A stretch of 64,000 nt of DNA from JAADJA01 sp963840975 (GTDB taxonomy: Bacteria; Bacteroidota; Bacteroidia; Bacteroidales; JAADJA01), in NCBI GenBank assembly GCA_963840975.1, contig CAWJBC010000002.1, forward strand, positions 604,874 to 668,873. The letters are read 5' to 3'. The position numbers were made by a program, and so were the translations under genes. Positions 45,046-54,463 of this stretch are shown here, piece after piece (positions within the stretch are counted from its first letter, which is position 1; each line of letters starts with the position of its first letter). Under the pieces are notes generated by a model that was not told the origin of the DNA, made no database searches, and saw only the letters and a list, made by a program, of their open reading frames with translations.

Positions 45046-46337
45046 ATGATACTACAAAATAATCAGGAAGCACCTGGACATAGATTTGTAAACTATTTAA
45101 TTGTTATTGGTGTTTTTATACCTTTAAATCCTTTTTTTGCTACGGCTATATCTCAGATATTGATCTATTCTGCTCATTTTTACTTTCATAATAGCTAACC
45201 AACGCAGGGTTAAAATTACTGATAAAAAAATAGCAGGTATATTATTATTTGTTTATGTCTTAATTGGAATTCAGGGCTCATTATTTTCTGGATTTTCAGC
45301 TGCGGCAATTTACAAGCCTATCCTTGCTCTTTTATCTTCCTTTTTTACTTTACCGGTTGATGGGTATTTCTTTTTTTAAATATTATGTCAGGATATTGTT
45401 TGTGATGGCCATAATTACAACCCCCTTTTGGGCGCTTCAAAGTTTTTCAGAATCATTTGATCTTTTAATGCGCGAAGCAATTGATTGGGCTTTTCCATTA
45501 GGATGGAATGTTGTTCCCCGCTCAATATTGATTTACACTGCTGCATGGAGAGATGAATTGTTCAATGCATCCCTCGGATTTTATCGTAATTCCGGTATGT
45601 TTCACGAACCGGGCGGCTATGGCGTTTTGTTAAATCTGGGCATTATTGCCAACTATTCTTTAACCGGTAAAATGTTTAACCGGAGAAATTTAGTTTTTAT
45701 TTTTTGTTTGCTCACTACTCTTTCAACTGCCGGTTATGTTACATTTTTTGTCATTCTTTCAGTGTATCTTGTACAAATCAAAATAAATGCATTGTTCAAA
45801 GTGGTTGCCTTTTTTATATTTATTTATGTGTCTTATCAGGCTTATGTAGGAGAGGAGTTTCTTCAGGCAAAAATCGAAACGCAGTTTGAAGAGCAATCTC
45901 ATGCCGCTGATCAAAATTTTGGAGAATACAAGGCTCAATCCGGAAGGTTTTTTGCTTTTATAACCGCGGTGGATCTCTTTTTAGATCATCCGTTTACCGG
46001 CAGAGGAATTATATATGCTTCAAGTGAAAAAGCCTCAGGCGAAATGCACGAAGAATCAAGTTACGGTTACGGTTTTATAGGAGTATTTTCTACCTTCGGA
46101 ATTTTTTTTGGATTGTATTTCATTATCATGTTCTTTAGAGGCATACGCGATATTGCAGGGGTTTCAGGACGACCAAAACTTTTTGTCTGGGCAGCATTTA
46201 TTGCCATCAATCTGGCTTTATTAACCCAGGTTTTTATTATGACGGCAATATTTGTTTTGATTTTTATGATCGGGGTTTATTCGCAAGAAAATAAAATATT
46301 GAAAATGATGAATTCTCTTTCGTATAAAATCAATTAA
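45046..46337 (+). CDS. wzy: O-antigen polymerase Wzy-like membrane protein, two frame breaks as written
   Basis: A polytopic protein of about 429 residues when TTT 45184-45186 and TTT 45349-45351 are each shortened by one base. The Wzy_C-like region has the long periplasmic loop (LGFYRNSGMFHEPGGYGVLL, with conserved Arg, Glu-Pro and Gly residues) and later DLFLDHPFTGRGIIYASSEK. About ten hydrophobic helices are seen. It directly follows wzx, as expected for a Wzx/Wzy assembly pathway, and should link repeat units in the periplasm. Confidence 0.83.
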
Positions 46338-46368
46338 CTCAATAAGAGTGCCTTTATAATACTCATTG

Positions 46369-47631
46369 ATGAATAAAATTGGGTCATATAAAAAAAAACT
46401 TATAATTCTAATCTCCATCTCATTAGATCCTGATTCAAGCGTATCGTTATCAAGAATGATTGAATATGCAAAGGCTATAATTTCTTTTAATAATATTACT
46501 GTCTATATAGCTTCGCTGAAATATGATAATAAAGAACTTAAAACCAGTCACATCTTTAACTTTGACCAACTAAAGGTGGTTGGTTTAAATACAAAGCCAA
46601 AAAGAAATTATTTTGTTGACAGATATTTTGGAAGTAGGGAAAGAAAAAAAGAATTTAACAATATTCTAAATCATTTTAAAGGTCATGAAAAGGAAACATC
46701 ATTTTTATATTATACAGGCTCCTTTTCAACATTTTGGGAAGAAATTTATTATATAAAAAAAGCTAAATCAATGGGCTTTTCTGTCTATGCCGAACGAAAT
46801 GAACGAAGCCTTGGAATAGTTTTAAACAATAAGGGTCCATCGGGTGTTTTTAATAAAATCATTTTCAATCTGATTCAAATATTTGAACTAATCAATTCAG
46901 CTTTAAAAGATGAATTAGCAAGATTATATCATGGAAATATTGTTATTAACGCGAATTTTGAAAAATGGATTCTATCGAGAAATGATAATTTTATAAAGAT
47001 TCCGATTCTGGCAAATCAGGAATTAATACCTAATAATAAAATTGAAGATTCTACCTATAATATTGGTTTTTCAGGATCATTTTCTTTTAATAAGGACGGA
47101 CTTGATAAAGTTATTTATGCATTTTCATTGTTAATATATAAATACGATATAACCGATATTAGATTGAATATAACTGGTTTTGGAGCTAAAAGATCAATAA
47201 ATAAAATTAATGAATTAATTGATGAAAATGGAATTAGAAAATATACTTCGTTTAATAAAGAACTAAGTTATTCTGATTATTTAAAACTTCAATCTCAACA
47301 AAATCTGATGGTTGCAATTAGAGGCAAAGGATTACAGGGTAATTATTCATTTGCAAGTAAAATAGCAGAATACATGATAATGGGAAAGTTATTGCTAACG
47401 ACAAATATCAGCGATAATTCATTGTATATTAAAGAGAGAATTAACGGATTTATTATAAATAGTTTTGATCCTGAAGATATTGCAAGAAAAATAATTGAAA
47501 TTAAAAAAATTCCCTTAGAAAAAATCAATGAAATCAGGTCAAATGCAATTAATACTGCTAAAACAGATTTTAATATAGAAAAATACGCATCTGAGCTAGT
47601 AAGGTTTTTGAATCTTAATGATTCAAAATAA
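46369..47631 (+). CDS. Glycosyltransferase, GT4-like GT-B fold
   Basis: A 420-residue cytosolic glycosyltransferase. The donor-binding half contains YNIGFSGSFSFNKDGLDKVI, DIRLNITGFGAKRSINKINEL and the motif NYSFASKIAEYMIMGKLLLT with the family Glu near residue 340. The N-terminal acceptor half begins KKLIILISISLDPDSSVSLS. Base composition is noticeably more AT-rich than the export and sulfate genes upstream. The acceptor and donor are unknown. ATG 46369 is preferred to TTG 46366. Confidence 0.82.
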   Translation: MNKIGSYKKKLIILISISLDPDSSVSLSRMIEYAKAIISFNNITVYIASLKYDNKELKTSHIFNFDQLKVVGLNTKPKRNYFVDRYFGSRERKKEFNNILNHFKGHEKETSFLYYTGSFSTFWEEIYYIKKAKSMGFSVYAERNERSLGIVLNNKGPSGVFNKIIFNLIQIFELINSALKDELARLYHGNIVINANFEKWILSRNDNFIKIPILANQELIPNNKIEDSTYNIGFSGSFSFNKDGLDKVIYAFSLLIYKYDITDIRLNITGFGAKRSINKINELIDENGIRKYTSFNKELSYSDYLKLQSQQNLMVAIRGKGLQGNYSFASKIAEYMIMGKLLLTTNISDNSLYIKERINGFIINSFDPEDIARKIIEIKKIPLEKINEIRSNAINTAKTDFNIEKYASELVRFLNLNDSK

Positions 47632-47726
47632 TGAGAACAACTTCAAAAATTAGTTCTTTGATTGATAATTTTTATAATTGTGGAATTTCTGAATTAAAAG
47701 TGGGTGTAGATTTTATTCAAATTTAA
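47631..47726 (+). pseudogene. Possible truncated gene start (31 codons)
   Basis: ATG 47631 overlaps the stop of the preceding glycosyltransferase by one base and opens a 31-codon frame, MRTTSKISSLIDNFYNCGIS and ELKVGVDFIQI, ending at 47726. The coupling suggests a former downstream gene of the operon whose remainder has been lost. The rest of the 354-bp gap (47727-47985) is AT-rich with no recognised gene or repeat. It is too short to assign to a family. Confidence 0.3.
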
Positions 47727-47985
47727 AATCGGCACTAAAAATACTCAATATCGCTATTAAGCACCTACAATAGGCAGGTAAATAATAAGAAGGAATAAAA
47801 TTGAATAGTTTTCTTCTTTTATACATCATGTTAATCCTTAATAATTATATTCAACTACGAAGAAAACCAATAGTACATGGTTGCTTCTTGTTATCAAACG
47901 TATATACTGATTGTAATTATTATAAGTAGGAAATTACAATTATTATCAATAATTTTATTAGGTTAATTTCAAGTAAAAAACAGTT

Positions 47986-48606
47986 ATGAATCCACTAAAA
48001 CTTACTAAAAAGATAATCTTAATTGCTAAAGACAAATACGAAATTAGCAAGTACAATAATTATAATATAGCGGAATATTTTCGCAAACAAGGTGCTCAAA
48101 TTGGGGAAGATTGTCATATTGGAATAAGAAAACTAGCGTCTGAACCTTTTTTAGTTAAACTTGGTAATAAAGTAATCATATCAAATAATGCTTTATTTGT
48201 TACACATACATCAGGATGGAATTTTCGGGACAGAATTCCTGATCTGCATTCTTTTGGTAAAATTGTCGTAGGTGATAACTGTTATATTGGAGCAAACGCA
48301 ATATTGCTCCCAAATATAAGCATTGGAGATAATTGCATTGTCGCTGCTGGCGCAATTGTTACAAAGGATGTACCCCCGAATTCAATAGCTGCTGGAGCAC
48401 CGGCAAGGGTTGTAGGGAACATTGAGGATTTTTATCAGAAAATTAAAAAAAATTGGGAATTTCAGAAGCCACCAGGTTATATGAATGAAATAATTGAGGG
48501 GAAAACATATACCAGAAGGGAGCTTAATGAAATTAATCAATTACCAAAAAACAAAGTGCTTCTAAGAAACCATCTGACAAAATTTTTTTGGGGTAAATCG
48601 TTTTAG
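47986..48606 (+). CDS. Hexapeptide-repeat acyltransferase (WbbJ/maltose O-acetyltransferase-like)
   Basis: A 206-residue left-handed beta-helix acetyltransferase: AQIGEDCHIGIRKLASEPFL, NKVIISNNALFVTHTSGWNF with the catalytic His, VVGDNCYIGANAILLPNISI and AAGAIVTKDVPPNSIAAGAPARVVG. It should transfer acetyl from acetyl-CoA to a sugar hydroxyl. A C-terminal helical extension (KTYTRRELNEINQLPKNKVL) follows the helix. It stands alone, with 379 bp upstream and 239 bp downstream free of genes. Confidence 0.87.
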   Translation: MNPLKLTKKIILIAKDKYEISKYNNYNIAEYFRKQGAQIGEDCHIGIRKLASEPFLVKLGNKVIISNNALFVTHTSGWNFRDRIPDLHSFGKIVVGDNCYIGANAILLPNISIGDNCIVAAGAIVTKDVPPNSIAAGAPARVVGNIEDFYQKIKKNWEFQKPPGYMNEIIEGKTYTRRELNEINQLPKNKVLLRNHLTKFFWGKSF

Positions 48607-48845
48607 CGCAATTACACATAGCAAAGATTTATTAGGATAGCTCTGTTCTAAAATCTGGTTGATAGTTTGATTTCCTATATATTTCACTGATAAACTGATT
48701 GTTACAATGGTAAATATTAATTTTTCGCGATAAGTTTATTGAATTTATGCTTATTTTTAACAATTATATCACATGAAAGCATTGATACAACAATGTTTTA
48801 TAATAATCATTCCTATTTTAGAATAGAGCCATTAGGATTTAATAA

Positions 48846-49952
48846 ATGGGTACTGGTATTAAAGTCATTCATATCATTTCATCGCTGCGCCGTGGAGGTC
48901 GAGAGCGACAGCTTGCAGGCATTCTTAAGCATAGTGATGAGAACATCCTAAACCGGGCTATTGTCTTCAACAAGGCGATAAACAGTTATGAGCATGAATA
49001 CAATCTGGAAAATAAACTCATTTATCTTCACACACAAAAACCTCTTGCTCGTTTTTTGGAAATGCTGAAAATTTTGAAACATAAAAAACCCGACATCATC
49101 TGGACCTGGGGCGGTTTTGAGGCGACTTTCGGCATGTTCCTTTCTTTTTTTACCTCAGTCAAACATATCAATGGCAGTGTACGCCATGGTATTGTACTAA
49201 ATAATTGGAAACACATCTGGCGGACTATCATCCTCCATTTCAACCGCAACATTGTTGCCAACTCTTATACCGGACTCTCAGCCAACAGGCTTAAAAGAGG
49301 ACATGTGATTTACAACGGACTGGACGATCAGTTTTTTAGCGAAGTTAATAAAGAGGAATACTTACTGCAACAACCGGAAATAAAAAAATTAATTGACAAA
49401 AGGGTACTGGTTTTAATCTCTGTTGCCAACCTAATCCCCTACAAAGATTATTTCACCGTTCTGAAAGCCCTGGCGCAACTAAAAAACAGAGGCTTTAGTT
49501 TTATATATCTTATTATTGGAGAGGGTCCCGATAAAACAGCCATTGAAAATGACATTCAGAAAAAAAGCCTTGAATCCAATGTCATTTTAACGGGACGTCG
49601 TCAGGACGTGAAGGAGTTGCTTTCAATCAGTGACATTTTTATCCACTCTTCCAAAGGAGAGGGATGCTCCAATGCCATCCTGGAGGCGATGGCTGCCGGC
49701 TTGCCGGTGATCGCCTCAGACACCGGCGGCACCAGTGAAATTATCCATGAAGATTATGGGCGTCTTTTTGAATATAAAAACCAGGACCAACTCCTTCAAC
49801 ACCTTATATGGCTTTTCAATAATCCGGATAAGATTAAGCTTATGGGTTCAAAAGCCAGGGAAACCGCAAAACAACGATTTTCTGTTAAAAGGATGTTAAG
49901 CGATTACGCAAAAATTATTTCTGAAATAACCAGCAAAAAATCACAGGTTTGA
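48846..49952 (+). CDS. Glycosyltransferase family 4
   Basis: A 368-residue retaining GT-B enzyme. The N-terminal VIHIISSLRRGGRERQLAGI is the acceptor-side glycine loop; the donor site has LISVANLIPYKDYFTVLKAL, LIIGEGPDKTAIENDIQKKS, and HSSKGEGCSNAILEAMAAGLPVIASDTGG with the E-x7-E motif. The donor is UDP- or GDP-sugar; the acceptor is unknown. A cluster of palindromes follows the gene. Confidence 0.9.
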   Translation: MGTGIKVIHIISSLRRGGRERQLAGILKHSDENILNRAIVFNKAINSYEHEYNLENKLIYLHTQKPLARFLEMLKILKHKKPDIIWTWGGFEATFGMFLSFFTSVKHINGSVRHGIVLNNWKHIWRTIILHFNRNIVANSYTGLSANRLKRGHVIYNGLDDQFFSEVNKEEYLLQQPEIKKLIDKRVLVLISVANLIPYKDYFTVLKALAQLKNRGFSFIYLIIGEGPDKTAIENDIQKKSLESNVILTGRRQDVKELLSISDIFIHSSKGEGCSNAILEAMAAGLPVIASDTGGTSEIIHEDYGRLFEYKNQDQLLQHLIWLFNNPDKIKLMGSKARETAKQRFSVKRMLSDYAKIISEITSKKSQV

Positions 49953-49983
49953 AACCCCAAGGCAATCTTTGGAAACTTATTCC

Positions 49984-50150
49984 GCAGCAGAACTGCGGGG
50001 TATTAAACCCTCCGCCTTCGGCGGGATTGTTCAACTAATGCCGCAGGCATCCTCCGAAGGAGTCCTTTGGACCTTTGGGACAAATTTCTCCTTAGGAGTC
50101 CTTCGGACAATGCACTGCGTTTTTGAAATTTGAGTTTCACGAATAAAGTC
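49984..50150. repeat. Cluster of palindromes, copy 2 of the dispersed repeat
   Basis: GCAGCAGAACTGCGG, CCGCCTTCGGCGG, CTCCGAAGGAG and CTCCTTAGGAG are separate palindromes within about 120 bp, with GTCCTTTGGAC and GTCCTTCGGAC between them. The left part (CCGCCTTCGGCGGGATTGTT) and the right part (TTGAAATTTGAGTTTCAC) match 8165-8262, where they are adjacent. This copy therefore has an insertion of extra palindromic units, or copy 1 has a deletion. Confidence 0.7.
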
Positions 50151-50154
50151 CGCA

Positions 50155-51300
50155 ATGTTTGTTATCATGTTTCACAGCGTAGGAAATGACCAAAGCAACT
50201 GGTACAGACGCTGGCTTTCTGTATCGTTGCAGCACTTCGATACATTTTGCTTGTATTTGCACCAAAACAATTATTCCACACACTTTTTGAATGAATGGTA
50301 TGATTATTTTTCAATCAACCAGGAAAAGAAAAAAAAGCAATTGGTGCTTACTTTCGATGACGGCTATTTAGATAACTGGGTTTATATTTATCCGATTCTT
50401 AAGAAATATAATTTGAAGGGTACGATCTTCATTAACCCGGAATTTGTTGACCCCTCTACTGATGTCCGTTCCAACCTTGATGATGTTTGGGCTGGGAGAA
50501 AATCAATGTCTGAATTGCAGACACTGGGTTTTTTAAGCTGGACCGAAATTCAGGCTATGGATAAAAGTGGAGTGATGGATATTCAGTCGCACAGCATGAG
50601 CCATAACTTTTATTTTAATTCCGACAAAATAAAAGATATTTATGAAGGTCAGGATAATTATGATTGGTTAGCCTGGTTTCATCGTCCTGAACGTAAACCA
50701 TTTTATGTTACCGAAGTCCAGAAGGGTTTTGTTCCCACCGGCTTTCCTGTTTTTGAGTTTGGGAGAGCATTGGGTTTACGGCGATATTTCCCTGATGAGC
50801 AAATGATAGAATATGCTGTGAAATTGCATGATACAAAAAACGATGGAAAGGATAAAAGTTCAAGAATTAACCTGTTGAATGAAAAAGTTAAAGAATTTCC
50901 CGGTCGTTTTGAAACCGATGAAGAAATGGAGAAGCGTTACCGGTATGAGTTGTTTGAGAGTAAAAGGTTGCTGGAAGAGAAACTCGACAAAAAAGTTGAA
51001 TTTCTTTGCTGGCCTGGAGGCGGGTACAATGAATTGAGTATTCGACTTTCCATTGAAGCAGGATACAAGACTTCTACGATTGGTTCAATAGAACCTTTGA
51101 GTAATATTCGATTTTCAACATATTATAAACGCATTATCCGCTTTGGAATGGCATCCTTCATTTCTACAAAAAAGGGATATAAATATATTAAACAGAAGAA
51201 CCATTTGGTAAATATATTAAAAGCGAGAACAGGAAATCTTTCAATGCGTATTATGCTGAAGTTGAAGAAGGAATTAATTAAACAGATGAACAATTATTGA
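50155..51300 (+). CDS. Polysaccharide deacetylase family protein (NodB/CE4-like)
   Basis: A 381-residue protein with the CE4 core: VIMFHSVGND at the N-terminus, LVLTFDDGYLDNWVYIYPIL (metal-binding Asp-Asp) near residue 60, and MDIQSHSMSHNFYF with the His-x3-His near 140. An insertion of about 100 residues (ADWHRPERKPF-like region to FETDEEMEKRYRYELFE) precedes the C-terminal FLCWPGGGYNELSIRLSIEAGY. It may N-deacetylate an amino sugar, possibly exposing an amine for later modification by the FemAB- or ATP-grasp-type enzymes nearby. No signal peptide is visible, so it may act in the cytosol. Confidence 0.85.
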   Translation: MFVIMFHSVGNDQSNWYRRWLSVSLQHFDTFCLYLHQNNYSTHFLNEWYDYFSINQEKKKKQLVLTFDDGYLDNWVYIYPILKKYNLKGTIFINPEFVDPSTDVRSNLDDVWAGRKSMSELQTLGFLSWTEIQAMDKSGVMDIQSHSMSHNFYFNSDKIKDIYEGQDNYDWLAWFHRPERKPFYVTEVQKGFVPTGFPVFEFGRALGLRRYFPDEQMIEYAVKLHDTKNDGKDKSSRINLLNEKVKEFPGRFETDEEMEKRYRYELFESKRLLEEKLDKKVEFLCWPGGGYNELSIRLSIEAGYKTSTIGSIEPLSNIRFSTYYKRIIRFGMASFISTKKGYKYIKQKNHLVNILKARTGNLSMRIMLKLKKELIKQMNNY

Positions 51301-51326
51301 TTTCTTGTTTATATAAGGTATGAAGA

Positions 51327-52379
51327 ATGAAATTACGAGCAATTATTCTAAAAAACGAGTTGCCTGATGATCATATATACTGGCTCAAAGCCTGTGAAGC
51401 TTTTAGTGACAGTATTATCTATCAAATTGTTGACCTGACAAAAAATGACTGGCTTGAACAAATCAATAATAAAAAGTTTGATGTCTTGCTTGCCATGCCT
51501 TCCGGACTTTGCAACCGATTTAAACAGCTCTACGATGAACGTATCTATATATTGCAAAAAATACTTGGGTTCAGGATTTTTCCATCAGCGGAAGAAATTT
51601 TTATAAATGAAAACAAACGCTTTCTTTCATTTTGGTTAGATGCCAATAAGTTGCCCCACCCCAGGACATGGGTATTTTACCATCAGAATGAAGCGTTTGA
51701 GTTTTTATATAATACTGCTTATCCTGTTGTGGCAAAAACCAACTTAGGGGCTTCGGGTAAAGGAGTAGTCATAATCAAAAACTTAAAAGAAGCTTTAAAG
51801 TACACAAAAGAAACATTTTCAGGAAGAGGAGCAAGCCAGAGAATTGGACCTAATTTGAAAACGGCGGGCCTTTTAAAGCGTGGCTTTAATTACCTCTTGA
51901 ATCCTTCCAAAATCAAAGATAAATTATTTATTTACAAAAATCGGGCTGCCGGTATTCAGATCGGGTTCGTAATATTTCAGGAATTCATACCACATGATTT
52001 TGAATGGCGCGTAGTTCGGATTGGTGATTCATTTTTTGCACATAAAAAGTTGAAGCAGGGTGAGAAAGCCAGTGGCTCACTTATTAAAGGTTATGAAAAT
52101 CCCCCCTTGATTTTATTTGATTTCGTAAAGGAGATTACCGACAAACATAAGTTTTTCAGTCAGGCTATTGATATATTTGAAACCCCAAAGGGTCTTGTTA
52201 TTAACGAAATGCAATGTGTTTTTGGTCAAAGTGATCCTTTTCAAATGTTGATTAATGGCAAATCAGGGCGCTATATTTTTATTAACAACTCCTGGCAGTT
52301 TGAAGCAGGGGACTTTAATAGGAATAAAAGTTTCAATCTCAGGGTTAAATATCTGATCGACAATTTTTCCACGACTTAA
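51327..52379 (+). CDS. ATP-grasp protein, RimK-like ligase
   Basis: A 350-residue ATP-grasp protein. RIFPSAEEIFINENKRFLSF and PHPRTWVFYHQNEAFEFLYN lead into YPVVAKTNLGASGKGVVIIK, the ATP-grasp glycine loop with its Lys. FVIFQEFIPHDFEWRVVRIGD provides the hinge Glu residues, and GLVINEMQCVFGQSDPFQML the metal ligands (Glu and Gln in place of the usual Glu-x-Asn). Such enzymes join a carboxylate to an amine or thiol through an acyl phosphate. Within this locus it could attach an amino acid to a sugar or uronate. The substrate is unknown. Confidence 0.8.
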   Translation: MKLRAIILKNELPDDHIYWLKACEAFSDSIIYQIVDLTKNDWLEQINNKKFDVLLAMPSGLCNRFKQLYDERIYILQKILGFRIFPSAEEIFINENKRFLSFWLDANKLPHPRTWVFYHQNEAFEFLYNTAYPVVAKTNLGASGKGVVIIKNLKEALKYTKETFSGRGASQRIGPNLKTAGLLKRGFNYLLNPSKIKDKLFIYKNRAAGIQIGFVIFQEFIPHDFEWRVVRIGDSFFAHKKLKQGEKASGSLIKGYENPPLILFDFVKEITDKHKFFSQAIDIFETPKGLVINEMQCVFGQSDPFQMLINGKSGRYIFINNSWQFEAGDFNRNKSFNLRVKYLIDNFSTT

Positions 52380-52485
52380 GCAAATTACCGAATTCGGGCG
52401 GAATTCATTCAGTTTTATGGATCATCAGGTCATTAAGAGTGATTAATATGAATCAAGGGTCCAAATTATAATTAATTCATTTTTA

Positions 52486-52592
52486 GCCACAAAGACTCTC
52501 CCATTGGGATGCCAATGGCAAAAGTTACACAAAAAACTTTGTGTGTACTTAAATAAATTTAGTGATTCTTAGTGTCTTGGAGCTTTCGTGGC
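52486..52592. repeat. Degenerate GCCACAAAG...CTTTCGTGGC palindromic repeat
   Basis: The 320-bp gap 52380-52699 has no gene. It contains an element with roughly inverted ends, GCCACAAAGACTCTC on the left and GAGCTTTCGTGGC on the right, with internal ACTTTGTGTG. An inner GGGATGCC next to CCCATT resembles, in inverse orientation, the GGCATCCC core of the 134-bp repeats. Such 'cacaaag' palindromes are familiar from Bacteroidota intergenic regions. Confidence 0.5.
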
Positions 52593-52699
52593 ATAAATCT
52601 TTTAACTCTTGATTCACGTTATTAAGTAAGTTATACACTTATTTCGTTATGGCTTTAATAGGATAGAAATAAAAAATGTTTAAAGCAAATAGCTGACAA

Positions 52700-54463
52700 A
52701 TGAATTACTTTATTAAACTTTCAAAGAATTATAAAATAAAAGGGTCCCTGACAATAATTAATTGCAGGGATGAAGAAATTGGCTCCCCTGCTTCAGACAA
52801 ATTATATCTGACTGGTAATGAAAACCATACATCAATTGATGAACTCAACATATACAACAAACAGATTTATATTATTGGTGACCCCATTTATCATGAAGGG
52901 AAAACCGCTCAACATTATTTTGAAAAAGATGATTTAGGGCATTTTATTCAGGAGGTGGATGGATTTTACTTTCTTATTATTTGGGATATTATCAATAGCA
53001 AATTTTCGGCAGTTTCGAGTCTGTTTAATATTTTACCTGTTTTTTATGCTGATGAAGGAGACTCTTTTCTTGTTTCGTCATCCTTTGAGATTATAAAAAA
53101 TTCCTTACGATCGGTTTTGAGACCGGATAAGCAATATTATCTTGAGAAAGCATTGTTTAATTACCCATTGTTTGAACGAACGCCTTTTGAGGAGATTAAG
53201 ACCATACCCTCTAACTGCCTTTTGGAACTAACGGATAAGGTAAAGATAAAGAAGCACACAGTGATAACAGATTATTTTACGGATAATCCGCAGCCATGGA
53301 GAAAATCCTTAAATTATTTATCCGATTTTTTTATCCAACAGTCCGTGCCTTTTATTCCCGAACAACCATTTATTGCAACCCTTACAGGAGGGCTGGATGG
53401 ACGCACATTGGTCGGACTTTCACTTGCTCTGAAAAGAAGCTTTTTTACTTATTCATATGGGACAGAACTTAACAAGGACATCACCATTCCAAGGCACATA
53501 AGTGAAACTCTGGGAATTCCATACAAGCCATTGATTATTGATGATGATTACTTAAAGTATCATTCCTGGCTGCATGGTCTTCAGTTTCTTAAGAAAAGTT
53601 TTGGTTTGGGGAATATTTCAAGAGCGCATTATAGCTATGCCTGCGAAAATGTGCTCAACAAATCCGGATATTTGGTTTCAGGAAACTTTGGCAGTGAGAT
53701 TATACGATCGATGAAAATTCCGGGAGTGATGACATCAGAACTATTGTTTGAACTTTTCGAACAAAACAGTCCAAGTGCATTAAAAGAAAAGATGATAAAT
53801 TATCCCGGCATAAAATATCTCTCCGCGAATTTAGTTCAAATGCAAATTGACGATCTATTGGAAACAATTACAGGGTATTTAAATCGTTTGCCCTCCGGAT
53901 TAACCAGTAATCAAAAATTTTATATATATCTATTCGAGGAGGTTTTCCCAAAGTATTTCGGACCAGAAATCAGCTTCCAGAGAAATTACTTCAAACATCG
54001 TGCACCATTTTTAAGTTTTGGTTTTATCAAAGAACTGCTTCAAACAGAGATTGCAGGTGCCAATAGCAATTTTAAAGAAACCAGTCCGTTCAAACGTTAC
54101 CGAGGACAGGTTTTATATGCACACATTATCAAAAAAACTGCACCCGAATTACTTAATTTCAAACTCGATAAAGAATATCGTCCGGTTGATTTCCTTTCAC
54201 CTTTTGGTTCTCTTAATATAGCATTTGGATATACGGCTAAAAAAATTAAATATGGAAAACCCAAAATGGTAGCAAATTATTCAAGAAAAAATATGATCCA
54301 AAATGCAGAAAATATAAGCAATGTATCCCTGACGGAAGAACTTTTTAATAAAGCTCATTTTAACCATCAACTGGAACAAATTTCATCTACTGACATCATG
54401 CATTTTACCAATAATCTTTCTGCTGCATTATATCAAAAATATTTAACCAATGATCTCCCCTAA
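52700..54463 (+). CDS. Asparagine-synthase-like protein lacking the glutaminase cysteine
   Basis: A 587-residue protein with a degenerate N-terminal Ntn-hydrolase half and a synthetase half. It begins MNYFIKL, so the catalytic Cys2 of glutamine-hydrolysing AsnB is absent. FSAVSSLFNILPVFYADEGD and LVSSSFEIIKNSL keep the structural core. The ATP-PPase loop is TLTGGLDGRTLVGLSLAL, a variant of SGGLDS found in polysaccharide-locus homologues, and YFGPEISFQRNYFKHRAPFL lies near the C-terminus. It probably uses another amine donor to amidate or ligate an activated carboxylate. It overlaps the following CapK-like gene by 14 bp. Confidence 0.82.
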   Translation: MNYFIKLSKNYKIKGSLTIINCRDEEIGSPASDKLYLTGNENHTSIDELNIYNKQIYIIGDPIYHEGKTAQHYFEKDDLGHFIQEVDGFYFLIIWDIINSKFSAVSSLFNILPVFYADEGDSFLVSSSFEIIKNSLRSVLRPDKQYYLEKALFNYPLFERTPFEEIKTIPSNCLLELTDKVKIKKHTVITDYFTDNPQPWRKSLNYLSDFFIQQSVPFIPEQPFIATLTGGLDGRTLVGLSLALKRSFFTYSYGTELNKDITIPRHISETLGIPYKPLIIDDDYLKYHSWLHGLQFLKKSFGLGNISRAHYSYACENVLNKSGYLVSGNFGSEIIRSMKIPGVMTSELLFELFEQNSPSALKEKMINYPGIKYLSANLVQMQIDDLLETITGYLNRLPSGLTSNQKFYIYLFEEVFPKYFGPEISFQRNYFKHRAPFLSFGFIKELLQTEIAGANSNFKETSPFKRYRGQVLYAHIIKKTAPELLNFKLDKEYRPVDFLSPFGSLNIAFGYTAKKIKYGKPKMVANYSRKNMIQNAENISNVSLTEELFNKAHFNHQLEQISSTDIMHFTNNLSAALYQKYLTNDLP

